Part shown: in pieces, positions 27,549 through 37,700 of the stretch
Layout: the number at the start of each line of letters is the position of its first letter
Position numbering within the stretch: position 1 is the first letter of the stretch
From: Kribbella sp. VKM Ac-2569
GTDB taxonomy: Bacteria; Actinomycetota; Actinomycetes; Propionibacteriales; Kribbellaceae
Assembly: GCF_004216905.1 (NCBI RefSeq)
Contig: NZ_SGXJ01000001.1
Coordinates: 1,674,001-1,738,000, forward strand
Reading direction: 5' to 3'
Length of the DNA: 64,000 nt
Position numbers and translations under genes: made by a program
Notes under the pieces: model-generated
Seen by the model: the letters and a program-made list of their open reading frames with translations, nothing else
What the model was told of the DNA's origin: nothing
Database searches by the model: none

Positions 27549-27865
27549 CCGAGCCGATCGTCTTCGAACACGGCCGGGTACAGATCCGGGTCGATCGCGG
27601 CGTCTTCGAGCTGTTCGAGCGCAGCAAGGTCCTCAGGTCGTACCGGACCCCGCTGGAGTGGGTCAAGGTCCAGGTTCAGGTGCGCAAGCGCGGGGTCATC
27701 CTGCTGCACTTCTCCTACGTCGAGGACCTGGACGAACCGATCTACAGCCGCCTGATGAGCAGCGTGTACTCACGCTCGACGGTCGAGATCACGATGGCCG
27801 ACGAGCCTGTCTACCGCGCCTTCTTCACCGAACTCGCCCAGCTCTCCGGCCGCGCGATCGACTGA
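27545..27865 (+). CDS. small conserved-looking protein of unknown function
   Basis: A 106-aa cytoplasmic protein starting with ATG in an ATGA overlap with the MalG-like stop, so it is translated as the last cistron of the sugar operon. It has alternating beta strands (VFEHGRVQIRVDRGVFELF, WVKVQVQVRKRGVILLHFSY) and a terminal helix (VYRAFFTELAQLSG), a pattern like a small PH-type barrel. I do not recognise the family. It may be an accessory of the importer or a leftover beside the giant genes. Confidence 0.65.
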   Translation: MTEPIVFEHGRVQIRVDRGVFELFERSKVLRSYRTPLEWVKVQVQVRKRGVILLHFSYVEDLDEPIYSRLMSSVYSRSTVEITMADEPVYRAFFTELAQLSGRAID

Positions 27866-27944
27866 CGGCCGGTGCCGAGGTATTTCCTCCAGCGGCGAGA
27901 ACTGCTGTCCTGAACCCTGGGGACCTTCTTGGGGGGAAGCACAG

Positions 27945-30900
27945 ATGAGTCTTTGGGATGACACGCCTGCGTCCTTGAAGAACGGTGGCGGGCTCGATGC
28001 GCTCAAGCCGGTGCTGGACAGCGTGGACACACCGACCGAGGAGGAACGCGTCGAGGACGACGGGTTCAGCTGGCGGGTGTGGAAGACGACCGTGGGTGGC
28101 GATCTGCCGCTCAGTCTCGATCCGGCGACGGGGTCGTTCGACCGAAGTTCGGGAGCGGTGAACAGCACCGGCACGCTGCTCACGTTTCCCGATCCGCGGG
28201 TCGGGGTCGAGTTCGCGCTCCGGCTGGACGCGCCGGGTGGTGATCCGGACGGGACCGTCCGGCTCGTTGCCGACACTCCGCAGGCGATCGCGCGGTTGCC
28301 GTTCCTGCGCGGTGCGAGGCTCGACGCGCAGGGACAACTGCGCGCCGATCCGGCCAACCCGGATGTCCGGTTCCACCTGCCTGCGTTGCGGGTGCGGCTG
28401 TTGCGGCCGGTCGGGCAGGGTCTCGAAGTCAAGCTGCTGAGCAGTACGGTCAGTGGTCATCCTCCGCAGGATCAGATCTTCGACTTCATCCGGATGGAGC
28501 CGGCCCATGCGTTGATCGGTCCCGGGGAGGTGGTCGGGTTCGCCTTCCGCAGCGCCACCCTGGATCTGACCGGTGAAGCCGGCCCGTCCGGAGTGCCGGC
28601 GAATGCGCGGACGCAGCCGACCGATTGGCAGGGGCTGTATCTGCCCGAGGTCAGGCTCTTCGTCGCGCCGACCGGGCTCGAAGGGCTGGCGGTCAGTGCC
28701 GGAGTACGGGATCTGTGGATCGGGATCGGTCAGCACGCGGGGGTGACCGGGCTGTTCGAGGCCGAGGTGGTGAACCGCGGCCAGTCGCCGACGGCCCGGC
28801 TCGCGTTCCAGGGTCCGGCCGGTGAGTGGTACCCGGTGCCGGACACCGACCCGATACCGAATCCGGTCGACCTGCCCGACAGCGCAACGCTGTACATCAC
28901 GGCCGGCGGCGGACTCGCGCCGTACACGTATCGCGTCACCGTCAACGGCGGCGATCCCACCACCCTCGACCGCCGGACGATCCTGCTCCCGGCCGCCGGA
29001 ACCATGGCGCTGGAGATCAAGGTCACCGATGCCGGCCTGCACGAGCTGATCAGGAACATCTCCGTCCGCAAGGCGACCGCAACGCCGGTTACTCCGCCTC
29101 CCCCGCCAGGTGGCGAAGTCGTACCGCGAACTGTCACCAGCACCGGCCATCGCGTGGTCGTCACCAGTCAGACCGACAGCAACGCAACGGTCCGACTCGA
29201 TCCGGACGACGGCGGCGACATCGCCTGGTCGTGGCCCGGCGGCTCCGCCAACGGTGACACCGCCGAGATCCCGGTGGCAGCCGGCGCGACCGTGACCGTG
29301 ACGGCAACCAGGACAGTCACCCCCGCGGCAGTGGCCGAGTTCAGCGCCTACACGTTGTTCAACCACCCGTCGACGACCGAGTTCCCCACCGGCACCAGCA
29401 CCAACTGGACCACCGTCGCGGACAACATCCGCACCTCCCCCGCAACGTCACGCCAGGAATGGGGTGCCGCGCAGCCCTTCCTCGGCACGGACTCGCGGGC
29501 CCGGCTGGAACAGATCCCGAAGTCCACGCCGCTGGTCGTCGAGGGCTTCGCGTCGTTCGAGGGCCACACCGACCCGGACGCCGTCACCCGGAACCTCGAA
29601 CTCAGTAGGCGGCGTCGGGATGCGTTGATCCAACTGCTGACCACGGAACTGCAGTTCACCGCCGTGACTCCCGGCACCGCACACGGTCAGGGGACCGCGG
29701 CAGGTAGCACGACGCCACCGCCCGGCTCGCCGCAGTGGTGGCGGGCGACAGCAAAACCGACACTGGCGGCACCAACCACCGAAACCGTCACCGCGGACCT
29801 GACTCGCCCAGCGGCCGCGACCATCACGGAAGTCGACCCCGAGCCACCGCGCCAACTGGTCCCCGACTGCTTCCGCAAGATCGGCGTCCGGGTCGAACTG
29901 ATCCGCGGCACCTTCGTGCGCGCCGAGATTTACGGCGAGTTCGACGTCCGGACCGCGGCCGAAGCGCGCCTGGACGAGCACACGGACGAGGAACTCCCGG
30001 CCAGGACCAATCCGAGCGACGGCATCTGCACCTTCCTGGTCCGGCTCAAGGTCGCCGAGGACCGCTCGTCCTGGGAGACCAGTGCCGAGTTCCGCGCCGT
30101 CGAAGGCGATCTCGACGGCCTCGCCAAGGTCGAGCGAGCGTCCGCGGGCTCGAACACCGCGCTCAACATCCTCGGTGCGGTCTCCGCCCTCTCCCCGCTC
30201 CTGGCCGCTGTCACGCCGCCGAGTCCGACAGCAGGCGAACTGGTTCCGCTCGTCGTCCTCGGCAGCGCCGCGGTCGGGCTGGGTGCCGGCGGCCAGATCC
30301 AGACCCAGTACGTCGTCCTGCGCGGCGGGCAGCTCGTGGTCAGCGACGGACTCGTGAACCCGGCCACCGGCAGCGGCCCGACCACCACCCAGATCAGCGT
30401 GCTGCTCGATCTCGAGACCGCGTTCTCGTTCGACCTCGGCTTCATCAAGGTCGATCCGCAGAAGCCGATCGTGACCCGCTACCAAGCGGTCGGCATCAGA
30501 AGCACGTGGGACACGGAGGACAACGGCGACGGGACGGTCGAGTATGTGCCGCTGCCCGTGTTCGACCCGAGCCGCGGCTACACGCTCGACGTACCGGCCG
30601 GATCCTTGATGGCCGCGCCGCCGTTGGATTCGTTGCTCCGGGTGCTCGGCGTTCGCGCGAGCCGGCTCAATCCGACCTACCTGGAAGTGGAAGTCGGCCT
30701 CGGAGTCGATCTCGGCATCGTCACCGTCGACACGGTTCGGGTCCGGCTCCGGCTCGACGCCTTCGAGGCGCCGCAACTCACCAAGCTCGGCGCCACTCTG
30801 GACATCCCCGGCGCGATTCACGGCACCGGCTACCTGGAGATCACCGATCTCGGGTTCAAGGGCGCCTTCGATCTGACCTTCCCGTCGATCGGCCTGCGCG

Positions 30901-33900
30901 CGAGTGCCACGCTCGCACTGGAGAGCCGGGCCGGCACGACCGGAGTACTGGTCGGTGCCGAGGTCGAGTTCCCGGTGCCGCTGCCGTTGGGCAACTCGGG
31001 GTTGGGGATCTTCGGCTTCCTGGGCGGGGTCGGGGTCAACTACCGCAGGCTCGAGCAGACCGGAGTACAGGCGCCTGCGTTGAAGTGGCTGGAGAATCAG
31101 CTCACGCCTGCCCGCGGGTTCAGCGTGATGCATCCGGCGGGGTGGGAGCTCAACCCCGGCAGCTTCGCGATCGCCGCGGGCATGATGCTCGGCACCGCCG
31201 AAGGTGGCTTCTTGATCCACCTCAAGGGGATCGTGCTGGTCGAGGTGCCCGGGCCGCGGCTGTTGCTGGTGATGAAGGCCGACGTACTGAAGATGCCGCC
31301 GGTCCTGAAGGCGCAGAGCAGTGCCACCTTCCTGGCCGTGCTCGACCTCGACTTCGGCCGCGGCACGATCACGATCGGCATCGTCGCGGAGTACAGCATT
31401 CTCAAGCTGCTGAAGATCCGCGTCCCGGTGACCGCGTTCTTCCATCTGTCGCAGGCGCAGAACTGGTTCATCGATCTCGGCAGCTACACCGATCCGGTGA
31501 CGGTCTCGATCCTCGACGTCTTCCGCGGCACCGGCTATCTGATGATCCACGGCGACGGCACCACGCTCGCCAATCCGAAGCTGCCGATCACCACCAACGG
31601 TCTGGCGATCGCGGTCGGCTTCCACCTGCAGTGCGTGCTGATGGGCAGCAAGTCCGTCGGCCTGTACTTCGAGGTCGCGGCCGGGTTCGACGCGCTGATC
31701 TCGTTCGAGCCTTTCGGTCTGGGCGGGATGATCTACGCCCGGGGCGAGCTGCGGCTGTGGATCGTCGGCATCTCGGCGCGGGCCGAACTGACCGTGCTGG
31801 TCGGCCGCCGCGGCAACACCGACACGACCAGCATCACCGGCCGGGTCTGCGGCAAGGTCGACTTCTTCTTCTTCAGCGTCGAGGGCTGCATCAAGCTCGA
31901 GATCGGCGGCGGCCCACCGGACCCGGCCGATCCTCCGGAGCTGATCGGCGGGGTGAAACTGGTCAGCCGCTCCCCCGCCCTCGTCGAGGGCAGTGCGACC
32001 GATCGGGCCGTCGACGGCGCGCTGGGTGACGCAGCAGCTCAGTCCGGCGACCCGATACCGACCGTTCCGCTGGATGCGGTTCCGGTCGTCCTGTTCAAGA
32101 CCCCGCCGAGTGTTCTGCCCGGCAACGTCGTACTTGGTGGTGAAGCCCGCGGCACGTCCGGCGCCGGAGCCGACCCGTGGGTGCGCCGAGGCGACAACTG
32201 GTGGCGTTTCCAGCTCACCAGCGTCGAGTTGATCGGCGACCTTCAGCCGGATCCGCCCGCAGGCAAGACACCCGCGACCTGGTGGGCCCGCAACGCGCCC
32301 GGCCAGTCCCAACTCGGCCCGGCGCTCGCGTTGTTGAGCTGGTTGCCGACGCCCGCACCACGAGCCGTCCCGTACGGCGAAAGCCTCACCACCACGGTCA
32401 ACGAACAATGGGGACACATCTGCAGCGACCCCGCCCGCCCGGCGCCGGTCGTGTGGACCTTCGACAGCAAGCCGACCGGACCGAGCCCGGCCGGCTGGCG
32501 CCTGACCGGCATTCCCTGGCCGGACCAACCGGGCGACTTCCGCAGTACGCCGGTCGACGCCAAGCTCGACGTCACCGAGACCTGGCGGACCCACAATCCT
32601 CTCGCCGATCTCTTGCAGGGCACGGATCCTGCGGTCGTCGTCGGCGACTCGGTGCCGTGTCCGACCGGCCACATCGATCACGTCGACTCGATCCAGGTCT
32701 GGCAGAGCGGCAACCCGCTGACCTTCAGCAACGCGGCGCTGCCGATGAACGGCGAGGCTCTGCAGGAGGTCGTGGACCTGCTCGCCACCGGTACCTCGCT
32801 GGCCGACCTCGGTGCGGCGTGGGCCGAAACGGCTTGGGACAAAGGGCTTTCCGACCAGCCACTGGGATGCCAGGGCCGGATCCTGCGTTCACCGTCGGGC
32901 GACGAACCCGACCCGGCGCCGTACGGGACCGAGGAGGAACGCGAGCTGGTCAAGAAGATCTGGGAGGAGACCGGGTTCAAGCCGTCGGACTTCGGCAACA
33001 CCGTGCGGCTCTCGGTGGACGGCGGTCTCGAAGCGCTCGAACTCCTCCTGCTGGTGTCCGAGCGGATGCTCAACGAGGGCCTGATCATCACCTGCCGCAA
33101 GAGCGACGGCTCGGTCGTCGCGCAGCAGCCGGTCACCCCGGATAGCATGGTGACCTCGACCAACCCGCTGCCAGGCGAGTGGACCGACCCCGCCGGCCCC
33201 TGGGCCGACCCGATCGAACGCGCCGGGCGGATCGCGGCCCGGGTCGTCGCCGAAGAACGCGACCTGCTGCTCTGCCGCGTTGTCGTCGATGTACCGGGCA
33301 GCGTTGCCGTGGTGGAGCTCGGCGCCGATCGCCACGAGAGGTTCCTCGCCGGTACGCCGTACTGGCTGATCGCCGCGGCCGGGATCACCACCGCCGAGCG
33401 GTGGCGTTTCGACTACGACACCCAGGTCATCACCACCGACCGCGATCTGCTCGAATCCACCCTGACCCAGGACCCGACCGACGTCGCCTTGCTCGTGCCG
33501 TCGCAGTCGTACACGGTCAGGGTGAAGTACCGCGCCCAGTCCGTGGCCGGTGCGAACAAGCCGTCGCCCACCGAGCCGGAGAACTGGGGCGGTGAGGAGA
33601 CCCGGGACTTCCGGTTCGCGGCCGACGGGCCGGACGAGGTACCTCGTGATCTCGGGCCGTGGTTGCTGGCCACCGCGCCCGCGATGAACGAGACCGGCAT
33701 CTTCTGCGCCGAGCCGATCCGGATCGCGCTCGCCACCCAGAACGTGACCGCCCTCTTCGACGCGTACGGTGAGGAACTGCGCGTCCACGTGCAGGCCTCG
33801 TCCGGCTTCCATCCCGAACCACCAGGTGGCGGCCTCTCACTCACCCTGCCCTATCAACTGACCGGCCAGGGTGGGGTGATGGGTGCCCTGACACCAGACC

Positions 33901-34709
33901 TAGGCCAGGTCATGAACCCCTGGCAGCAGGCGGTGACAGAACTGCTCGACGAGCTGCCGTGCACCGACAGCAGTGGCAGCAGCACCCACGGCACGATCCT
34001 GACGCTGCCCTACGACCTGCAGCCGCTCACCGACTACCTGGTCGACATCGAAGCCGTACCGAAGGGGGCACCTGACAACGCCCACGGCAGGCGCATCTAC
34101 CGGGTCGGCTTCACCACCTCTCGCTTCGGCACGGTCGGCGACCTGGCGAAGCTCATCCGGCTCGGAACCCGCGCGCACCGACATGTGCCGACTCCGGCCG
34201 CGCTGTCCGCACTACCTCTGACCCCGGCCGGCGACGTACTGGACACGGTCTACCAGTCCGCCGGGCTCGCCGTCCCGCAAGTACCTCGCTATCCCGCGGC
34301 CGAAGTGCTCTGGTCCGGTGAGGCCGTACCGCAGCCGGTCGCGGTCGTCGTGGAATGCAGCGAGGCGATGTGGCGCTCGCGGCCGATGCCTACCGTCGTC
34401 GAGGGGCCACCCGACCCATCAGCCGGGCCGGGTCACAAGTGGTGGGCCGCGGTCGAGGGTGACTGGCTCTCGCTCGAGCCGAGCACCGCAGCGGTCGCGG
34501 CCGGCGATCTACCAAGAGCCGGCATCACCAAACTCGTGAAAGGACCAGGCGGCACCCGAGCCGTCGTCCTGCTCGCCCCAGGCTCCCGCGGCTCCGAGCT
34601 GCGCCTGGATCTTGTACTCGCCGGTGACGCACTCGCCGGTACTCCGGAACAGCGGGCCGAGGCCTTGCGCATCGCCCTGCACCGGGCGCCTTGGGAGGTG
34701 GAGGACTGA
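27945..34709 (+). CDS. giant (2254-aa) multidomain protein with OmpA-like segment and long beta-rich region, function unknown
   Basis: The ATG is preceded by GGGGGGAAGCACAG. There is no signal peptide, lipobox or sorting motif. Regions seen: beta-rich N-terminus (1-290); an Ig-like unit (about 315-380) ending in a Pro run (PPPPPGG, about 382); a second beta unit (390-455); an OmpA-like segment (about 465-590) with EGHTD and NLELSRRRRDAL; two hydrophobic stretches (about 738-785); and a Gly/aliphatic beta-rich domain of some 450 residues (about 870-1330) ending in CGKVDFFFFSVEGC. The last 900 residues consist of further beta/Ig-like units with conserved Trp and Cys. I assign no function. It is coupled to the next giant gene by TGATG. 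The long antisense frame across it is a GC artefact. Confidence 0.88.
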   Translation: MSLWDDTPASLKNGGGLDALKPVLDSVDTPTEEERVEDDGFSWRVWKTTVGGDLPLSLDPATGSFDRSSGAVNSTGTLLTFPDPRVGVEFALRLDAPGGDPDGTVRLVADTPQAIARLPFLRGARLDAQGQLRADPANPDVRFHLPALRVRLLRPVGQGLEVKLLSSTVSGHPPQDQIFDFIRMEPAHALIGPGEVVGFAFRSATLDLTGEAGPSGVPANARTQPTDWQGLYLPEVRLFVAPTGLEGLAVSAGVRDLWIGIGQHAGVTGLFEAEVVNRGQSPTARLAFQGPAGEWYPVPDTDPIPNPVDLPDSATLYITAGGGLAPYTYRVTVNGGDPTTLDRRTILLPAAGTMALEIKVTDAGLHELIRNISVRKATATPVTPPPPPGGEVVPRTVTSTGHRVVVTSQTDSNATVRLDPDDGGDIAWSWPGGSANGDTAEIPVAAGATVTVTATRTVTPAAVAEFSAYTLFNHPSTTEFPTGTSTNWTTVADNIRTSPATSRQEWGAAQPFLGTDSRARLEQIPKSTPLVVEGFASFEGHTDPDAVTRNLELSRRRRDALIQLLTTELQFTAVTPGTAHGQGTAAGSTTPPPGSPQWWRATAKPTLAAPTTETVTADLTRPAAATITEVDPEPPRQLVPDCFRKIGVRVELIRGTFVRAEIYGEFDVRTAAEARLDEHTDEELPARTNPSDGICTFLVRLKVAEDRSSWETSAEFRAVEGDLDGLAKVERASAGSNTALNILGAVSALSPLLAAVTPPSPTAGELVPLVVLGSAAVGLGAGGQIQTQYVVLRGGQLVVSDGLVNPATGSGPTTTQISVLLDLETAFSFDLGFIKVDPQKPIVTRYQAVGIRSTWDTEDNGDGTVEYVPLPVFDPSRGYTLDVPAGSLMAAPPLDSLLRVLGVRASRLNPTYLEVEVGLGVDLGIVTVDTVRVRLRLDAFEAPQLTKLGATLDIPGAIHGTGYLEITDLGFKGAFDLTFPSIGLRASATLALESRAGTTGVLVGAEVEFPVPLPLGNSGLGIFGFLGGVGVNYRRLEQTGVQAPALKWLENQLTPARGFSVMHPAGWELNPGSFAIAAGMMLGTAEGGFLIHLKGIVLVEVPGPRLLLVMKADVLKMPPVLKAQSSATFLAVLDLDFGRGTITIGIVAEYSILKLLKIRVPVTAFFHLSQAQNWFIDLGSYTDPVTVSILDVFRGTGYLMIHGDGTTLANPKLPITTNGLAIAVGFHLQCVLMGSKSVGLYFEVAAGFDALISFEPFGLGGMIYARGELRLWIVGISARAELTVLVGRRGNTDTTSITGRVCGKVDFFFFSVEGCIKLEIGGGPPDPADPPELIGGVKLVSRSPALVEGSATDRAVDGALGDAAAQSGDPIPTVPLDAVPVVLFKTPPSVLPGNVVLGGEARGTSGAGADPWVRRGDNWWRFQLTSVELIGDLQPDPPAGKTPATWWARNAPGQSQLGPALALLSWLPTPAPRAVPYGESLTTTVNEQWGHICSDPARPAPVVWTFDSKPTGPSPAGWRLTGIPWPDQPGDFRSTPVDAKLDVTETWRTHNPLADLLQGTDPAVVVGDSVPCPTGHIDHVDSIQVWQSGNPLTFSNAALPMNGEALQEVVDLLATGTSLADLGAAWAETAWDKGLSDQPLGCQGRILRSPSGDEPDPAPYGTEEERELVKKIWEETGFKPSDFGNTVRLSVDGGLEALELLLLVSERMLNEGLIITCRKSDGSVVAQQPVTPDSMVTSTNPLPGEWTDPAGPWADPIERAGRIAARVVAEERDLLLCRVVVDVPGSVAVVELGADRHERFLAGTPYWLIAAAGITTAERWRFDYDTQVITTDRDLLESTLTQDPTDVALLVPSQSYTVRVKYRAQSVAGANKPSPTEPENWGGEETRDFRFAADGPDEVPRDLGPWLLATAPAMNETGIFCAEPIRIALATQNVTALFDAYGEELRVHVQASSGFHPEPPGGGLSLTLPYQLTGQGGVMGALTPDLGQVMNPWQQAVTELLDELPCTDSSGSSTHGTILTLPYDLQPLTDYLVDIEAVPKGAPDNAHGRRIYRVGFTTSRFGTVGDLAKLIRLGTRAHRHVPTPAALSALPLTPAGDVLDTVYQSAGLAVPQVPRYPAAEVLWSGEAVPQPVAVVVECSEAMWRSRPMPTVVEGPPDPSAGPGHKWWAAVEGDWLSLEPSTAAVAAGDLPRAGITKLVKGPGGTRAVVLLAPGSRGSELRLDLVLAGDALAGTPEQRAEALRIALHRAPWEVED

Positions 34710-37700
34710 TGGCTCGTCGAATCGCCTGGCCCTACTGGTTCCGCGCCGAAGCAGCCAAGATCCCGTGGCCCGTCATTGCCGAGCAGCACCTGCAGCAGGT
34801 TCGTCAGCACCACGTCGTGATCGACGACCGGCTGCTGGAGCACCTGAAGACGATCCGGGAGAAGCGGCCCACCGAGATCCAGGTGCGCTGGATCTGCGCC
34901 AAGGAACTCGGCGTTCCGTCCGAGCCGTTCGTCGTCTGGCAGCGGTCGCGACGGGACCAGCCCGAACGCGCCGACTTCACCCAACTCCCGGTCAAGGGCG
35001 GCCTGGGACTGAACTGGAGCAGAGTTGCCTCGTACGTCGAAGTCGAGTGCGACCCGATCGACCCGGCTCGCCCTGTCGGGCTACTGGTCACCCGCGGTGC
35101 TCTGGGGCTCGAGGCCACCGTCGGAGCCGCCGCCGTCACCAGTGCCGGCGGTGCTCGCGTGCGGCTCGTCGTCCGATGCCCGGGTGGCACGAGAGCGCTG
35201 CTGGTCAACGGACACAGCCCGGACCTCCGGATCGAGCTACTCCAGCAGGTGCTCGACGACGACGAGTGGACGCCGCTCGAACGCGTGGGCCTGCCAGTGG
35301 ACTCCCCCTGGCCCGGTACGTCGTACGACGTCGGACCGCAGGGTTTCTTCGACAATCCGGTGGACCCGGTCGAGGCAGCCCTGCAGCGACTCAAGCGCGG
35401 CGGTCCCCCGGTCGGCTGGTACCCGGTCACCGCCACCAGCCGTACTGCGCCGCTCTGGGCGCCACCGGACTACGGCATGCTGCTCAAGGAGATCCGCAAC
35501 GAGACCCTGCCCCGGATCGAGCGGATCTACCGCCCGGCCCTTCCGCCGTACGAGCAGCAGAACGTGCTCGACACCGGACCGGTCGACGGTCCGAGTGGGT
35601 CTTCCTTGACCGCGACTGCCGAGCTTCCGGTGCTCTCACTGCTGACCCTGCCCGCGAGTGCGGACCCGTTCCTGGCCCTGGGACTCGGCTTCGGGACCAG
35701 CTACCTGGAGGAACGTCAGCACGACCAGCCGGGCGTGGGTGGTGACGACCTGATGGTCACCGCCGAGTACTCGGACACGCCCAACGGGATGGGTTCCACC
35801 ACGATGGCGGCGTACCTGCCGACCTTCCCGCAGCACGTGAACACCGCGACGCCGATCAACGTCGCGGCCGTCCGCGATGGGTTGGTGGCACCCGAAGTAC
35901 CGGATCGACCGTGGCGCGAGACGGTGCGCATCTCATGGTTCCGGCCGCCGAGCACGGCCGCGCTCGGGCAAGGAACGGGCGGATCGCTGGCTCGCTTCGA
36001 GTCGCCTGCCGACACGACCGCCGAGTGCTTGCTGCCGCTGCGGCCCGCGGGCGACTTCCGGCCGCTGCTTCCGGTGCCTGACGGTCCGGAGGATCAGCCG
36101 GAGTTCCGCCGGACGAGCATCGTCGACGCCGCCGCCGAGATACCGCTCGGGAGCGGCGGGCGCAGTCCGGGCTATCCGGTCGCGGTTCAGGACGTCTTCG
36201 GCGTTTGGTCGAAGTGGGAGGACGCGCTGTATGCCGGCGGCGAACCTGCTCCGCCGCGGCCGCGCATCATCGCGATGGCGCTCAACTCCACCTTCACCGG
36301 TTCGACCTCGTGCCCCGCGACGCTCGAGGTCGAGCTCGCGGTGGGCTGGGAAGACCGTACGCCGGTCGCCGTCGACCTGCGCGTCGTGATGTTCCCGATG
36401 GCGTCGTCGACCAGTCCTCCACCGTCGGGTGTCACGCCGTTCGATCCCGCACCCGCTGGTTGCTTTCGGCGGGATGTGGCGCTGAGCTTTGCGGGTCACG
36501 AGTTGCAGGGCGGCGCCGGAGTACAGGTCGAGCATCTGGACTCGGCCGGTGAGAACGTCGTACCGGCTGGGCCTGCACAGGGCGAAGAAGGCCGTCGGTA
36601 CAAGGTGCGGATCTCTGTGCCCGTCCTGGACTTCGGAGTGACCGCGCGCTGGGGTGCGGCCTTGTGGACGCGGTCCCACCTGCTGATCGGCGTCACGTCC
36701 GGCCTGACGCCGGCTGCGGCAAGTCCTGCGCTGACAAGCGCGGCGACGCCCGTGCCGGTCGCGCCGATTCCGCCGCCGCTGCCGCCCGGTGTCCCGATGG
36801 GAAGCGCACCCGACGCGCAAGGCTGCTCGCACGCGCGCGTGCAGTGGTCCGTGCCCGCCGGCGCGCAACTCCAAGCAGACAAGGGAATCATCGTCTGGGA
36901 GATCGCCGAGACAGCCCTTCGTCAATCCGTCGGGCTACCGGCCCGAGCGGCCGAAGGCACGCTGCCCGGCGTACGGCTGCAACAGCTCTGGGACTCGTAC
37001 GACGCCCTCCCGGCCGACCGCCGCCGGTCGATCTTCCGGCGTCTGATGGTGCTGCCCGGGTCGGCTCGCGAAGCGGACGTCACCCTGCCCAAGGGATCGA
37101 CGGACATCCACCTGTTCACCGTGACCACGCTGTCCACGTCAGGCATCGAGTCGGCCTGGCCCGGCGGCGCGCCCGCTCACGCAAGCCTGCAGGCCGTCGC
37201 GGCACCGCGACTGCGTCGTCCCGCGGCACCTGTCGTCAGTTCGGTCATCGGAGTCGCGGGCACCGTCGCCCTGACCATGACCTCGGCGAGCCGAGTGCCG
37301 GTCCGCGAGTTCCGGCTGTTCCGGACGCGGTCCGAGGTCGCCGCGCGATCCTTCGAGTCGATGAGCCCAGCGTTCGCTGTCGTACCGGCTGTTCCGCCTG
37401 GCGCAGGGCAGCCACCCGACCCGGTCACCGGCGAGTTGACCTACACGGCCAACTGGACGGGTGCGTTCGGTCCGTCGTGGGACGACTGGTTCGTGCGGGC
37501 GGTCGCAGTACCGGTTGATGCCGTGCCGGTCGCGGCTGTGCGTGGTCTGCCGTCGACTGCCTGCGAACCAGTGGTCGTGACAGTCCTTCCAGGAACGGCG
37601 CCCGACCTGGCTCCGCTCGTCGCCACGCCGATCGGCACGGGCGAACTGATCCTGGTGACGACGTCGACCTCGGCACCTCCCCGAGAGGTTGCTCTGGGGA

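Noticed and set aside
29448-32681. Open antisense frame of over 1000 codons across the first giant gene
   Set aside because: Arg/Asp/Gln-rich mirror of a GC-biased gene; no domain, no ribosome site, and codon positions do not show the G/C third-base preference.
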